A stretch of 64,000 nt of DNA from assembly GCF_009829325.1 (NCBI RefSeq), contig NZ_VUOS01000006.1, positions 310,001-374,000 on the forward strand, written 5' to 3'. Origin of the DNA: Nocardia sp. CY41 (GTDB lineage: Bacteria > Actinomycetota > Actinomycetes > Mycobacteriales > Mycobacteriaceae). Of this stretch, positions 25,738 to 34,458 are shown piece by piece; position 1 is the first letter of the stretch, and each line of letters opens with the position of its first letter. The notes below the pieces were generated by a model that was not told the DNA's origin, ran no database searches, and was given only the letters and a program-made list of their open reading frames with translations. The position numbers and the translations under genes are program-made.

Positions 25738-26352
25738 ATGGCACCGAGAAAGGCCGCAGCCCTCAGCGATCGCGACGACGACCGTGATCTACGCGCCCAC
25801 CTGATCGCTACCGCTGAGCGGATGATGGTGGAGCAGGGTTCGGCCGGTCTCACCGTCCGTGCAATCGCGCGAGCGGCCGGGGTCGCCACCGGGGTCCTCT
25901 ACAACCATTTCGCCGACAAGGAGGAACTGCTCGCCGCCGCGCTGCGCGCGCACGTCGACGAGGTGCAACGCGGTCTCGGCCTGCTGCCGCAGGCGGGAAC
26001 CGGTGCGGTAGAAGCGAATGTGCGCGTCTACCTGGACCGAGGACTGGCGCTGCACCGGGCGATCGTGCCGGTGATCGCCGGACTGCTCGCCCGACCCGAG
26101 GTACTCGCCCGCTTCGCCGAATCGGATGCCCGGCAGGACTGGCGGCATCGGCTGGCCGACTATCTGCACGCCGAACGTGATCTCGGCCGCCTCGCGCCGG
26201 ACGCCCGGGTCGACGCCGCGGTCGCCGTGCTGGCGGGCATCTGCCACGACCAGGTCTTGTCCGCCCTGCTGGCGGCGCGGCCCGTCGCGGTCCCGCCATC
26301 GCTGGATTCGGTGGTGGCGGTGGTGCTCGACGGAATCCGCGCGCCGTCCTGA
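25738..26352 (+). CDS. TetR-family repressor, second gene of the methyltransferase unit
   Basis: This 204-residue TetR protein has its HTH in residues about 15-65 (TVRAIARAAGVATGVLYNHF followed by ADKEELL). The C-terminal ligand domain has no known motif. It starts 5 bp after the methyltransferase stop and is probably co-transcribed with it, so it should control its own operon through the palindrome at 24842-24871. Confidence 0.88.
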   Translation: MAPRKAAALSDRDDDRDLRAHLIATAERMMVEQGSAGLTVRAIARAAGVATGVLYNHFADKEELLAAALRAHVDEVQRGLGLLPQAGTGAVEANVRVYLDRGLALHRAIVPVIAGLLARPEVLARFAESDARQDWRHRLADYLHAERDLGRLAPDARVDAAVAVLAGICHDQVLSALLAARPVAVPPSLDSVVAVVLDGIRAPS

Positions 26353-26406
26353 GTCCGGATCGTCGCCGTTTCCCGTCGGTACGTGATCGCCCGGCGCGCC
26401 GGACGA

Positions 26407-27042
26407 TCAGCCGGCCTCGAACGCGGCGGCCACGATCGGGCGCACCTGTTCCATGGTGGCTGCCCCGGTCTCGCGGGCCACGGAGGTCATGTCGACGTCG
26501 GGAAGCCCGCAAGCGACAGCCCAGTGCCACGGTTCGAGGTCGCCGTTCACGTTGAGCGCGAAGCCGTGACTGGTGATCCCGCGGCTCTGGCGCATCCCGA
26601 TGGAGACGATCTTGCGGGCGGTGCGGGTGGTCCACACCCCGGTGAGCAGTTCCGAGCCCGGTGGGGTGTCGCGGCGTTCCGCGGGAACGTCGAGCCGGCC
26701 GAGCGCTTCGATCAGGCGGAACTCGACCTCCCGGATGTAGTCGACCACCCCTTCGCCGGAATCGAGCCGCACGATGAGATAGCCGACCAGCTGGCCCGGG
26801 CCGTGATAGGTGAGCTGGCCCCCGCGAGTGGTTTCCACGACCGGGATGTGGTGAGCCGGATCGGGCAGGTGCTCCGGCGGCGTCCTGCGCCCGGCGGTGT
26901 AGACCGGCGGATGGCTCAGCAGCCACAGAGTGTCCGGCCGCGCGCCGCTGTGGCGTTCGTCGACCAGCTCGGCCATGCGCTCCATGGCCTTGTCGTAGTC
27001 GACGAGGTCGTCCTGGATCAGAGTCAGCGGCCGGGATCGCAT
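26407..27042 (-). CDS. lipB: Octanoyltransferase LipB
   Basis: This is a 211-residue lipoyl(octanoyl) transferase. It moves octanoyl from acyl carrier protein to the lipoyl domains of 2-oxoacid dehydrogenases and the glycine cleavage system. Diagnostic blocks are LLSHPPVYTAGRR, RGGQLTYHGPGQLVGY and GITSHGFALNV. Catalytic Lys144 (in ARKIVSIG) and Cys178 (in VACGLPD) correspond closely to Lys142 and Cys176 recalled for the tuberculosis enzyme. Length is normal. In mycobacteria lipB normally precedes lipA. No lipA is found here, so it may be a second copy or a relocated gene. Confidence 0.93.
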   Translation of the reverse strand: MRSRPLTLIQDDLVDYDKAMERMAELVDERHSGARPDTLWLLSHPPVYTAGRRTPPEHLPDPAHHIPVVETTRGGQLTYHGPGQLVGYLIVRLDSGEGVVDYIREVEFRLIEALGRLDVPAERRDTPPGSELLTGVWTTRTARKIVSIGMRQSRGITSHGFALNVNGDLEPWHWAVACGLPDVDMTSVARETGAATMEQVRPIVAAAFEAG

Positions 27043-27120
27043 GCTCCGACCATATCGCCCGCTGCCGTACCGGCGAACCCGCCCCGTGACGGCCAGGTCT
27101 CGGCGCCGCCCGCACGGCGA

Positions 27121-27600
27121 CTAGGACGTGGTGCGCAATCCCGGCTGTGGGTGGGGCGCCGCGGCGCGGCGCTTGGCGGCGAACGGCAGTGCCACCATGT
27201 ACAGGCCGGAGAACAGCAGCACGGCGAGCGGCAGAAGCGGCAGGTAGGAAACCCAGACGAGGGGATCCTCGGGTGCCAAGGCGACGAATGTGGCGAGGAC
27301 GGTCAGGAGGAAAACGATGCCCGACCAACGGTGCAGCCGCCGGACCCGCTGTGCGGGTCGGGGAGCCTCTGTCGCCACCTCCTGCCGGGGTACGGCTGCT
27401 CGGTCACGCCGCGTGCCGGTGTACCACGACACGAGTAGGCCGAGCCCGGAAAAGAGAAGCAGAGCGAGGGGAGGCAGTGGCACGTAGGACAACCAGACCG
27501 GGCCCTGTAGCGCCAAGGCGGCGACCGTGACGATCAAAGTCACGGCGAAGATGACGGCCAGCCACCGGTGGGTCTGCCGAATCCGCTTGTTCCAATCCAT
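27121..27600 (-). CDS. Four-helix membrane protein made of two duplicated halves
   Basis: This 159-residue protein starts at the ATG at 27600, with GAGGAGG upstream. The two halves share the same plan: THRWLAVIFAVTLIVTV..VWLSYVP..LLLFSGL and LHRWSGIVFLLTVLATF..VWVSYLP..LLFSGLYM, each with two hydrophobic helices. The conserved HRW before each first helix resembles the heme- or metal-proximal His of PepSY/cytochrome-b-like membrane proteins, but this is only a suggestion. Charged linkers separate the halves. It is monocistronic. Confidence 0.75.
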   Translation of the reverse strand: MDWNKRIRQTHRWLAVIFAVTLIVTVAALALQGPVWLSYVPLPPLALLLFSGLGLLVSWYTGTRRDRAAVPRQEVATEAPRPAQRVRRLHRWSGIVFLLTVLATFVALAPEDPLVWVSYLPLLPLAVLLFSGLYMVALPFAAKRRAAAPHPQPGLRTTS

Positions 27601-27977
27601 GAGTCCTCCTCTGCTTGTGCGCAACCCCCGGAGATCGCCGGGTGGACGTCGGTGGTGAAGACGCTAGCCAGGTCCGGTCACCAGTACTTCTCGATTCCTG
27701 ATCGTTTCCGAAGGTGCCGCCGAGACCGAGGCTTCGAGTCCGAGGTCGACCGGTCGTGTCGCGCTGCTCGGTCAGCTCGGCGGGCTCGCCGTCACCGTCC
27801 TCGCCGCAGCCCCGGCCTCCCGCGGCGTGCCCGGAGCTGCCGATCTCGCGTGCGAGCACAGTCCGGAGTGGGACCGGTTTCGCCATGACATTCCTGGTCC
27901 GCGGGATCATTCGCGGGGCGATGTTCGTGGTCGTCGCGGTCAGCGCCGTGGGCGGTGTCGCGTTGCCGATCGCGCAC
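27601..27977. other. Intergenic region
   Basis: No gene is supported in these 377 bp. A plus-strand frame starting at ATG 27886 opens with a hydrophobic stretch but runs on as the antisense of the PucR gene and has no ribosome site. Confidence 0.5.
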
Positions 27978-29264
27978 TCACGCCGTTTCCGGCCGCGGAG
28001 CCCGCGGTCCGTACCAGTGGCAGATCAGCAGGGCGAGTTCGACGTCGAGCCGATCGCCGGCGATGGGCCTGCCGCGTCGGGAAATCGCGCGACCGACGCG
28101 GTATTTCACCGAGTTGGAGTGCAGGTCGAGTTCCATGGCGGCCGCTTTGTAGCTCGATCCGGAGCGCAGGAATACCTGGAGTGTCTCGCGCAGCCGGGCG
28201 TCGTTGTCGGTGTCGCAAGCCAGGTCGCCGAGCACCTCACCGACCCATTCCCGGACTTCCGTCTCGTGGCCGCCGAGCAGGGCCGCCACCGGTAATCCGG
28301 GATCGTCGGCCGCGACGACCCGATCTCCGGTGTCCCCCCGCGCCAGCGCGACCGAACGTGCGCTCCGGGCCAGGCGATGCGACCGGCGAAATCCCGCGAC
28401 GCCGGGAGCCATCGCGCCGATCGCCACCCGCGGCGCATCGCTCAGCGCGGCCGTGAAACCGCGGAGGCGCGCGACCGCGTCGGACCGCGCCGAGCGGTAC
28501 GGCAGCCAGGCCCAGCCGCTCCGTTGATCGTCGGCGACGAACAGAGGAGTCGCGTCGGCTCCCGCGGGCTCGGCCGAGCCGCGGACGAACCGCTCCAACC
28601 GGCCCAGTTCGTCGCCGGGCGTGCCGGAATCCGGATACCAGGCGATGAGCGCCAGATGGTGCCACCGCAGCGGATAGCGGATCTTCTCGGTGGTGGCGTC
28701 GACATCGACGGCGCTGTTGCCCTCCAGAATCTCGCGCACACCGAGCGCGCGGACGTTGTTGCGCGTTTCCAGCCAATGCTCGCGCTCGCTTTCGTACAGC
28801 GCGACGACTTGCTGGATCACTTGATCGAGGTATCCGAACAACCGCGTGGTCATCGCCCGGCCGACGAGGAATTGGTCGGCAGGCGCGAGGTCGGCTGCCT
28901 GCAGTTCGGCGAATACCTCTTCGGTCACCAGCCGCTGGCCGAGGTGATAAGCCCGGACGAGGGCATTGAGCGGGACGCCGTGCTGGGCCAGCCGCCGGGT
29001 GTACTCGCTGGCCGCCACGGGAAGGTGGATGCGCGCGGCGGGGATGTCGTGGCACAGCGCGTGCAGCACGGTGTCGATGTTGCCCTGCACACTCGCCCCG
29101 AGCAGGTCGACGGTGTGGACATCCGCGCGCAATTCGGATATCTCCTGCTCGACGCCGCGTCGGATACTCGCGCTGATCTCCGTCACCCGCTCGTTCATGC
29201 GGGCGGCGATTATCCCGACAAGACGGTCCATCTCGGCAGCACGGTCGCGACGAGAACTCGTCAC
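27978..29264 (-). CDS. PucR/CdaR-type transcriptional regulator
   Basis: This 428-residue regulator has an all-helical N-terminal sensor region (about 1-180), a central GGDEF-like/CdaR domain and a C-terminal PucR HTH with the typical LRETLQVFLRSGSSYKAAAM and LDLHSNSVKYRV. Start is uncertain: GTG 29264 or ATG 29231, neither with a good ribosome site, and the frame is open far upstream. It is divergent from a degenerate AMP-binding gene with 168 bp between, which suggests that this gene is its target. Effector unknown. Confidence 0.85.
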   Translation of the reverse strand: MTSSRRDRAAEMDRLVGIIAARMNERVTEISASIRRGVEQEISELRADVHTVDLLGASVQGNIDTVLHALCHDIPAARIHLPVAASEYTRRLAQHGVPLNALVRAYHLGQRLVTEEVFAELQAADLAPADQFLVGRAMTTRLFGYLDQVIQQVVALYESEREHWLETRNNVRALGVREILEGNSAVDVDATTEKIRYPLRWHHLALIAWYPDSGTPGDELGRLERFVRGSAEPAGADATPLFVADDQRSGWAWLPYRSARSDAVARLRGFTAALSDAPRVAIGAMAPGVAGFRRSHRLARSARSVALARGDTGDRVVAADDPGLPVAALLGGHETEVREWVGEVLGDLACDTDNDARLRETLQVFLRSGSSYKAAAMELDLHSNSVKYRVGRAISRRGRPIAGDRLDVELALLICHWYGPRAPRPETA

Positions 29265-29432
29265 CAGCCGATCGTAATTGCCGCGTCGGCGCCCGCGCGG
29301 CGAATCACGAGGTCGATATTGTCCTCCGGCGACAAAGCGGGCGAAGAAATTGAGCGTTGCACGACGGTGTCCAGCCCACCTGCGCTTTCTACCGTTGTCA
29401 TCGAATCCCAACGCCGTTGCCGAGGAGATCGC

Positions 29433-30359
29433 ATGACGCTTTCGACCCTCCCGGATCGTCGCGCCGACGCCGCCCCGCACGCACCCGCCATTGCCGATGA
29501 TCGCATCGAACTGAACAACAGCGAATTCCTGGCGGCAGTCCAGCGGGCCGCTTCCGCTCTGCGCGCCGTGGGTGTCACGAGCGGCGACGTCGTGGCGACC
29601 ATGCTGCCCGGGGCCGTCGACCTCGTGGTGTCGCTGTTCGCCACATGGCGCCTGGGGGCTGCGGCCGCCGTGATCGACCCGATGGTGAACGACGCGGAAG
29701 CGGGCCGACGGATATCCGACGCCGGTTCCACGGTCGTCATCGCCACCACCCGCCCCGCAGGGGTCGACCCTTCGGTTCCGGTCGTCCCGCTCGCCGCGAC
29801 AGGACGCGACGTGGTCGATCCGGCGCGGCCCGATGCGGAGGAATTGGCGCTGATCACCTATTGCGGCGACGACCGGGAGATGCTCGACCACCGTCACCTC
29901 ACAGCCATGTGCCGATTCGTGATCGAGGTGTTCGCCCTCACCGAGGCCGACCACAGCCTGTCGACTCTGCCGATGCGGCAGATCTGCGGCATCTGGCTGG
30001 GGGCCCTGTCACCGCTGGCCGTCGGTGGCCGCGCCACCATGGTCGGCCACCTCGACCCGTGGTCGTTCCTGGATCGGATCGAGCGATTCCGGCCCACCTA
30101 CTCCTCCGCGGTCCCCGGCCTGTACGCGGCGCTGACGGAGTTGCCCGGCCGGATGCGGGCGGACACCACGTCGGTGCGCTTCGCCCTCTGCTGCGCGGCC
30201 CCTGCCCGGATCGAACTGCGCACCAGGTTTCAGCACCGCTATGGGATACCCATCGTCAATGGACATGGACTGAGCGAGGTCGTCGCGCGAGCGCACGCGC
30301 TCCGCTCACCGGCGGTGACAGAGCACGAACCGAGCAGCACGTACGTCGCGCCGCAGTGA
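29433..30359 (+). CDS. Truncated, degenerate AMP-binding (acyl-CoA synthetase-like) protein
   Basis: This 308-residue protein covers only the N-terminal domain of class I adenylate-forming enzymes. Full members are about 500 residues. It keeps VTSGDVVATMLPG, FATWRLGAAAAVIDPM, YSSAVPGLYAALTELP and GHGLSEV (normally GYGLTE). The P-loop (TSGTTGxPKG) is replaced by TYCGDDREMLDHRHL, and the C-terminal lid with the catalytic Lys is absent. Adenylation is therefore unlikely. A GAGGAG start site and an intact frame argue for an expressed, perhaps non-enzymatic protein. A decaying gene is the alternative. It is divergent from the PucR regulator and followed by a hairpin. Confidence 0.78.
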   Translation: MTLSTLPDRRADAAPHAPAIADDRIELNNSEFLAAVQRAASALRAVGVTSGDVVATMLPGAVDLVVSLFATWRLGAAAAVIDPMVNDAEAGRRISDAGSTVVIATTRPAGVDPSVPVVPLAATGRDVVDPARPDAEELALITYCGDDREMLDHRHLTAMCRFVIEVFALTEADHSLSTLPMRQICGIWLGALSPLAVGGRATMVGHLDPWSFLDRIERFRPTYSSAVPGLYAALTELPGRMRADTTSVRFALCCAAPARIELRTRFQHRYGIPIVNGHGLSEVVARAHALRSPAVTEHEPSSTYVAPQ

Positions 30360-30363
30360 GCAG

Positions 30364-30399
30364 GCCACCGGCCGGCGACGGAGTCCGTCCTCCGGTGGC
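30364..30399 (+). terminator. Two-tier hairpin after the AMP-binding gene
   Basis: An outer 8-bp stem (GCCACCGG 30364-30371 with CCGGTGGC 30392-30399) encloses an inner 6-bp stem (30377-30382 with 30384-30389). It begins 5 nt after the stop. Confidence 0.5.
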
Positions 30400-30685
30400 T
30401 GATTGCGGGTGTCCGCGATCACCAGGGCAGGACGCCTTCGGCGTCGAAGAAGCCGCCGGTTGCAGGCCGCTGTTCGACGCCGGATAGGCGACGCCCGGGT
30501 AGGCATGCGCCTGGGTGCCCGGCGTGGCGACCCGGGTCGGAGAGGCGAGACTGCTGCTGATATCGACCACCACTGGGGCGGCGGAACGCTGAAGCAGCGG
30601 CGGGAACGCGTGCTGAAGCGCGCTCCAAATCGAGCAGGAACACATCTCGGGGTGCGAGCATCGACGAAACCCTTGGACAACAACA
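30400..30685. other. Gene-free stretch between AMP-binding gene and ZIP gene
   Basis: No supported gene. Overlapping minus-strand frames (30256-30645 and 30419-30661) have no ribosome site or recognisable family and overlap the terminator or the neighbouring gene. Confidence 0.45.
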
Positions 30686-31441
30686 CTAGTGATCGAGCTG
30701 GGACAGGGCGAACGCGGTGAGGAAACCGGACACCGTGATCAACCCCACCCACAGATGGGCGTTCTCGAACGCCTCCGGGATCATCGTGTCGGTGATCATG
30801 GCCAGGATCGCGCCGGCGGCCAAGGCGGTGATGGCGGCCAGCACGGCGGGCGCGGCGTCACCGAGCAGTCCGTAACCCGCCATCGCCGCCACACCACTGA
30901 TCAGCGCTATACCGCCCCACAAGCCGAACACATAGCGCGGGTGGCGGTGCGCGCGGCGCATACCGGCCGCGCTGGACAAGCCCTCCGGGATGTTGCTGAT
31001 GAATACCGCGGCCACCGTGACGGCGCTGACGGCTCTGCCGCCCAGCAGGCTCGTCCCGATGACGATGGATTCCGGTACACCGTCGAGCAGCGCGCCCAGC
31101 GCGATGGCGGTACCGGAGCCGGATTGTTCGGACTCGCTGGGCTGCTGGTCTCCCGAGCGCTTGCGGTGCCGGGCGCCGCGGCGGGCCAGGGCGATGTTGG
31201 CCAGGGTATAGATCACCGCACCGCCCACCGCGCCGATGGCGGTGGGCGGTAATCCGGCGCGTTCGTGCGCGTCGGCGATCAACTCGAACGACACAGCCGA
31301 GAGCAGCACTCCGCTGCCGAAGCCCATCACGGCGGCCACGATCTTCGCCGGGATCCGGGCGAAGAACCCCACCGAAGCTCCCATCAGCAAAGCGGATCCG
31401 GCCAGCAATCCCCACCCGCCCGCAGCCCACAACCCTGACAC
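30686..31441 (-). CDS. ZIP-family metal transporter
   Basis: This 251-residue membrane protein has eight predicted helices. Metal-binding motifs of the ZIP family are visible: ALLDGVPESIVIG in helix 4 and FISNIPEGLSSAAG in helix 5, with a variable charged loop (RKRSGDQQPSESEQ) between helices 3 and 4. ZIP proteins import zinc, iron or manganese into the cytosol. The usual His of helix 4 (HNxPEG) is Asp here, which could alter metal preference. GTG start at 31441 with GAGGAG 8 nt upstream. No regulator neighbour. Confidence 0.8.
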   Translation of the reverse strand: MSGLWAAGGWGLLAGSALLMGASVGFFARIPAKIVAAVMGFGSGVLLSAVSFELIADAHERAGLPPTAIGAVGGAVIYTLANIALARRGARHRKRSGDQQPSESEQSGSGTAIALGALLDGVPESIVIGTSLLGGRAVSAVTVAAVFISNIPEGLSSAAGMRRAHRHPRYVFGLWGGIALISGVAAMAGYGLLGDAAPAVLAAITALAAGAILAMITDTMIPEAFENAHLWVGLITVSGFLTAFALSQLDH

Positions 31442-31643
31442 CCGACCGTCTCCTCACTGCTCGGAACGTGTCGGCCGGTCTGGATCATCGGCCGGCCACC
31501 TGTCGGAGCTACCCGCGTCTGCCGAGGCGGAAACGAGGCACTGCGAGTCGCGGCGTACGGGCGCCCCCCGCGTCCGAGCCCGCATGCCCTCGCCGGGCAG
31601 AGACGCTTTCGCCGAGAAGGCGCAACGCCGTCGGGACGGAGGA

Positions 31644-32627
31644 TCAGTGTGCGCCGAGCGCGTCGAGGATCATCGGACGCGCCGTCGCGAGCGCTTGCTG
31701 CCAGTAGGGCCAGGTGTGCGTTCCGTCGAGGACGTCGATGCGGGCGGTGATATCCAGTGCCGCGAGCCGATCACGGAACATCTGCGCGGACGCGATCGTC
31801 ATCGTCTCGAGGCTCATCGCGTTCACCGTGTTGCCGAGGCCGAACGGCAGATCGGGCGGGCCGGGCAGGCCGTTGCCGGTCGAGACGTACATCGGCAGTC
31901 CGCGCAGCAGTTCCGCTTGCTCGGTGGCGTCGTTGCGGCTCCAGGCGGGGTCGCCGGCCGGTCCCCACATGTCGTCGACATTGAAGTTGCCCTCGTCCCA
32001 CATGGCGGCGCGCATCGCCTCGTTCCAGAGCGGGAAGGTCGGGTGCAGGAATCCGGAGAAGGAGCCGGCGAACTTGAACTGGTCGCGGTGATGGGCGGCC
32101 AGTGTCAGGGCGGCATTGCCTCCCATGGAGGGTCCGACGATGGCGTTGTTGGTGCGCGAGACGCCGTACCGCTGCAGATAGGCAGGCAGTTCCCGGGTGA
32201 GGAAGGTCTCCCATTTGTACGTCGTCTCTTGACCGTTCGTACTACTCGGCCGGTACCAGTCGGTGTAGAAGCTGGAATGCCCGCCGACCGGGAACACCAG
32301 GGTGACGTTGTCGTCCGCGAATTGGCGCAGAGCGTCGGTATCGGTCGTCCACTGACTGTGATCGGCCGGTGCGCGCAGGCCGTCGAGCACGTAGAGCGCC
32401 GCGCTCCCGCCGCGCGCCGCCCACTGCACCTGCACTTTGATCGGTCCCATGCTGGACGGCACGAAGAGATCCGTGTATCCGCCTGCCCTGGCCCGCGATA
32501 TCGGTGCGTGAATCGGCGCGGCGGTGGCCACGGTCGCGCCGATCGACGACATGAGCACAATTGCCGCCACGGCAGCGCCTGCCTTCTCGATGATTCGCCG
32601 CTTTCCGGATCGCGCTGCCGCGCCCAC
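31644..32627 (-). CDS. Secreted antigen 85-type mycolyltransferase/esterase
   Basis: This 327-residue exported alpha/beta hydrolase of the antigen 85 family transfers mycolic acids to trehalose or arabinogalactan at the cell envelope. GTG start at 32627 with AGGAGG 7 nt upstream. Signal peptide: basic KRRIIEK then AVAAIVLMSSIGATVATAA. Mature blocks: FVPSSMGPIKVQVQW, LYVLDGLRA, FPVGGHSSFYTDWY, the nucleophile region IVGPSMGG (Ser167; canonical form is GLSMAG-like), and catalytic His in DGTHTWPYW. These are hallmark proteins of mycolata. The Gly-Pro-Ser variant is slightly unusual. Confidence 0.9.
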   Translation of the reverse strand: MGAAARSGKRRIIEKAGAAVAAIVLMSSIGATVATAAPIHAPISRARAGGYTDLFVPSSMGPIKVQVQWAARGGSAALYVLDGLRAPADHSQWTTDTDALRQFADDNVTLVFPVGGHSSFYTDWYRPSSTNGQETTYKWETFLTRELPAYLQRYGVSRTNNAIVGPSMGGNAALTLAAHHRDQFKFAGSFSGFLHPTFPLWNEAMRAAMWDEGNFNVDDMWGPAGDPAWSRNDATEQAELLRGLPMYVSTGNGLPGPPDLPFGLGNTVNAMSLETMTIASAQMFRDRLAALDITARIDVLDGTHTWPYWQQALATARPMILDALGAH

Positions 32628-33048
32628 CCGCGTACCTCCTACCCTGTTCGGTCACTGAAAATTCCGATTCGTTTGTCCGCGAGAGCAATTCGCACTCTCC
32701 ACACTCGGGCCCGCCGCACCCGGGATCGGAAAGCACATCCTAGTTGCGCCGCGGCAGGTCCCCAGCGTCGTCGCAGTCAGGCATGGGAAGCCCAGACCTG
32801 ATGTGCCGGTGGTGCGGGCGGCTCCCGGTACCGGGTGATCGATGCTGCCGTCCCGGGATGCCGGCTGGAAACGTTGGTGAGCGACCTTGCCAAATGGTAG
32901 CCCGAACAACTGCTCGCGACGCGCCTCCGGAACCGACCGACACTACGGCGTGTCGCCGACCGGCTCCCGTGCGGCGAACGGTCACCAGCGCTACGCGGAA
33001 ACCGATCCGCACGCGGACGCCCCGGTCCGCGAGCGAAGCGTTGCCGGG
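32628..33048. other. Gene-free stretch
   Basis: No convincing gene in 421 bp. Open frames on either strand have no ribosome site or family resemblance. The left end must contain the promoter of the mycolyltransferase gene. Confidence 0.45.
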
Positions 33049-33780
33049 CTACGGCCTGGGCAGCTCCGCCGCGGGCGTGCTCGGTGTCGCGCACAGTCTC
33101 GTGGCGAGGTCGGCCCACACTCGCGGATGGGTCGCCCAGAGATTGTGGGCGACGCCGGGGAGTTCCTCGAATCTTCCGCGTGGGACCAGTGCGGCGAGCT
33201 GACGCAGTGGCCACGACGGGCGGATGTCGTATTGCAGGGCCACGAAGGTCATCACCACATCGGAATCGGCCAACCGCCGCAGAAGGTCCGGTTCGTGGAT
33301 CCACTGCACGAACGACGCGCTCAGGGCGGCGTGCACGTCCGGTGCCCACCCGACCTCGATGTCGGCTTCCAGATGCCGTGCGGACCGGTAGGCCTGGGAC
33401 CAGGTGCGGTCCTTGTGCAGTCCGTGCCCGGCCACGCCGACCACGGATCCGACCCGGCCGGGATGGTCCAACGCGTAGCGCACCGCCAGGTCCGAGCCCC
33501 AGGAGTGGCCGAGCACCACCCAACGGTCGATCCCGGCGGCTCGCCGCACCGCTTCGATATCGGAGACGGCCCGGGCGAGGTCGTGTGGTCCGCCCTCGGA
33601 GCGTCCGACACCCCTGGGCTCCGGGTACCATGCGCGCATCCCGCGAGGAGCCAGCCGGTCGTCCTCGAGGTAATGGACGCTGCCCGGCCCGCCGGACAGG
33701 ACCACGACCTCGGGTCCGCGTCCGGTGACACCGACGTGCAGCGAAATCCCGTCGTCGGCAGGCGCCGTCATCGATCGCAT
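33049..33780 (-). CDS. Alpha/beta hydrolase (proline iminopeptidase-like)
   Basis: This 243-residue cytosolic alpha/beta hydrolase has the oxyanion-hole LSGGPGSVHYL and the block WYPEPRGVGRSEG typical of the prolyl-aminopeptidase (S33) group. The nucleophile elbow is LGHSWGSDLA, and the catalytic His is in LPGVAHNLW. The cap domain is short compared with true iminopeptidases (about 310 residues), so substrate is open. The ATG at 33780 has a G-rich site upstream, and a second ATG lies 9 bases in. It lies downstream of the SnoaL/SDR operon. Confidence 0.85.
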   Translation of the reverse strand: MRSMTAPADDGISLHVGVTGRGPEVVVLSGGPGSVHYLEDDRLAPRGMRAWYPEPRGVGRSEGGPHDLARAVSDIEAVRRAAGIDRWVVLGHSWGSDLAVRYALDHPGRVGSVVGVAGHGLHKDRTWSQAYRSARHLEADIEVGWAPDVHAALSASFVQWIHEPDLLRRLADSDVVMTFVALQYDIRPSWPLRQLAALVPRGRFEELPGVAHNLWATHPRVWADLATRLCATPSTPAAELPRP

Positions 33781-33916
33781 CGCACCCCCTGGCCGCAGCG
33801 GAACCGCATTGCCGATTCCGCCGCTCCACCTTATTGCCGAGACGCGTGTGGGCTCGCAAGGCGGGGCAGACCACAGCGGGTTGTGACGTCGCCACGCGTG
33901 GTGGCGCGGTGGTGGC

Positions 33917-34018
33917 CCGGCGGACGATCGCGGTGACGCGATGCCCTCGGGCCAGTGCCCGGTCGACCACCATGCGCCCGGTGCGTCCGGTGGCGCCGAG
34001 GACCGCGATGGCGGCCAT
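33917..34018 (-). pseudogene. N-terminal fragment of an NmrA-like NAD(P)-binding protein
   Basis: From an ATG at 34018 that overlaps the SnoaL stop (TGATG) the frame reads AAIAVLGATGRTGRMVVDRA and then LARGHRVTAIVRR, the dinucleotide-binding start of NmrA-type atypical SDRs. After about residue 34 the resemblance stops, although the frame stays open, so the remaining roughly 170 residues were lost by deletion. The preserved translational coupling shows that it was once the last gene of the operon. Confidence 0.65.
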
Positions 34019-34458
34019 CAGTGGGCGGCGGGGCGGGTGGCGGGCTGGGACCGGAACGACACCGCTTCCATGAGCGGTTTGCGCTGGGTCTTCTGCACGG
34101 CCGCGATGCGCCACTGCCCGTCGGTGTCGCGGACCACGGTGTAAGTGGCGAGTTTGCCCAGCTTCTTCGGCGCTCGCTTCCGTGATTCCCCGCGCGTCAC
34201 GACGACCGCGGTATCCATGCCGTAGTACCGGATGTCGAGGATGTCGACGGTCAACCGCGTGCCTTTCAGGAAGCTGTCGAACAAGGCCTGGTGCGCGCGG
34301 CCGATCTCCGCACCGCCGCGGTAGACGGTGCCGACATAGGTGACGTCGGTGGCGTCCTCGGTGAAGCAGGCGCCGTAGGCGGCGCCGTCGCCGGCGTTCC
34401 AGGCCTGCCTGCTGCGCTCGAGGAGGGCGCGAATGGCGGCGGTGTCGGTGGTGGTCAT
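34018..34458 (-). CDS. SnoaL-like / DUF4440 protein 2
   Basis: This 146-residue protein has the NTF2-like cone fold: a helical start (IRALLERSRQAWNAGDGAAY), FTEDATDVTYVGTVYRG, the HQALFDSFLKGTRL segment and YTVVRDTDGQWRIAAVQKT. It closely resembles the C-terminal domain of the gene at 35186-35821, so the two are paralogues flanking an SDR gene. Such proteins bind or isomerise small hydrophobic molecules, often in polyketide pathways. Its ATG overlaps the SDR stop (ATGA). Confidence 0.85.
   Translation of the reverse strand: MTTTDTAAIRALLERSRQAWNAGDGAAYGACFTEDATDVTYVGTVYRGGAEIGRAHQALFDSFLKGTRLTVDILDIRYYGMDTAVVVTRGESRKRAPKKLGKLATYTVVRDTDGQWRIAAVQKTQRKPLMEAVSFRSQPATRPAAH

Noticed and set aside
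27886..28295. Plus-strand frame opening with a hydrophobic segment (MTFLVRGIIRGAMFVVVAVS)
   Set aside because: No ribosome site, and two thirds of it is antisense to the PucR gene.
30256..30661. Two overlapping minus-strand frames of 129 and 80 residues
   Set aside because: No ribosome site, no recognisable family, and overlap with the AMP-binding gene or its terminator.
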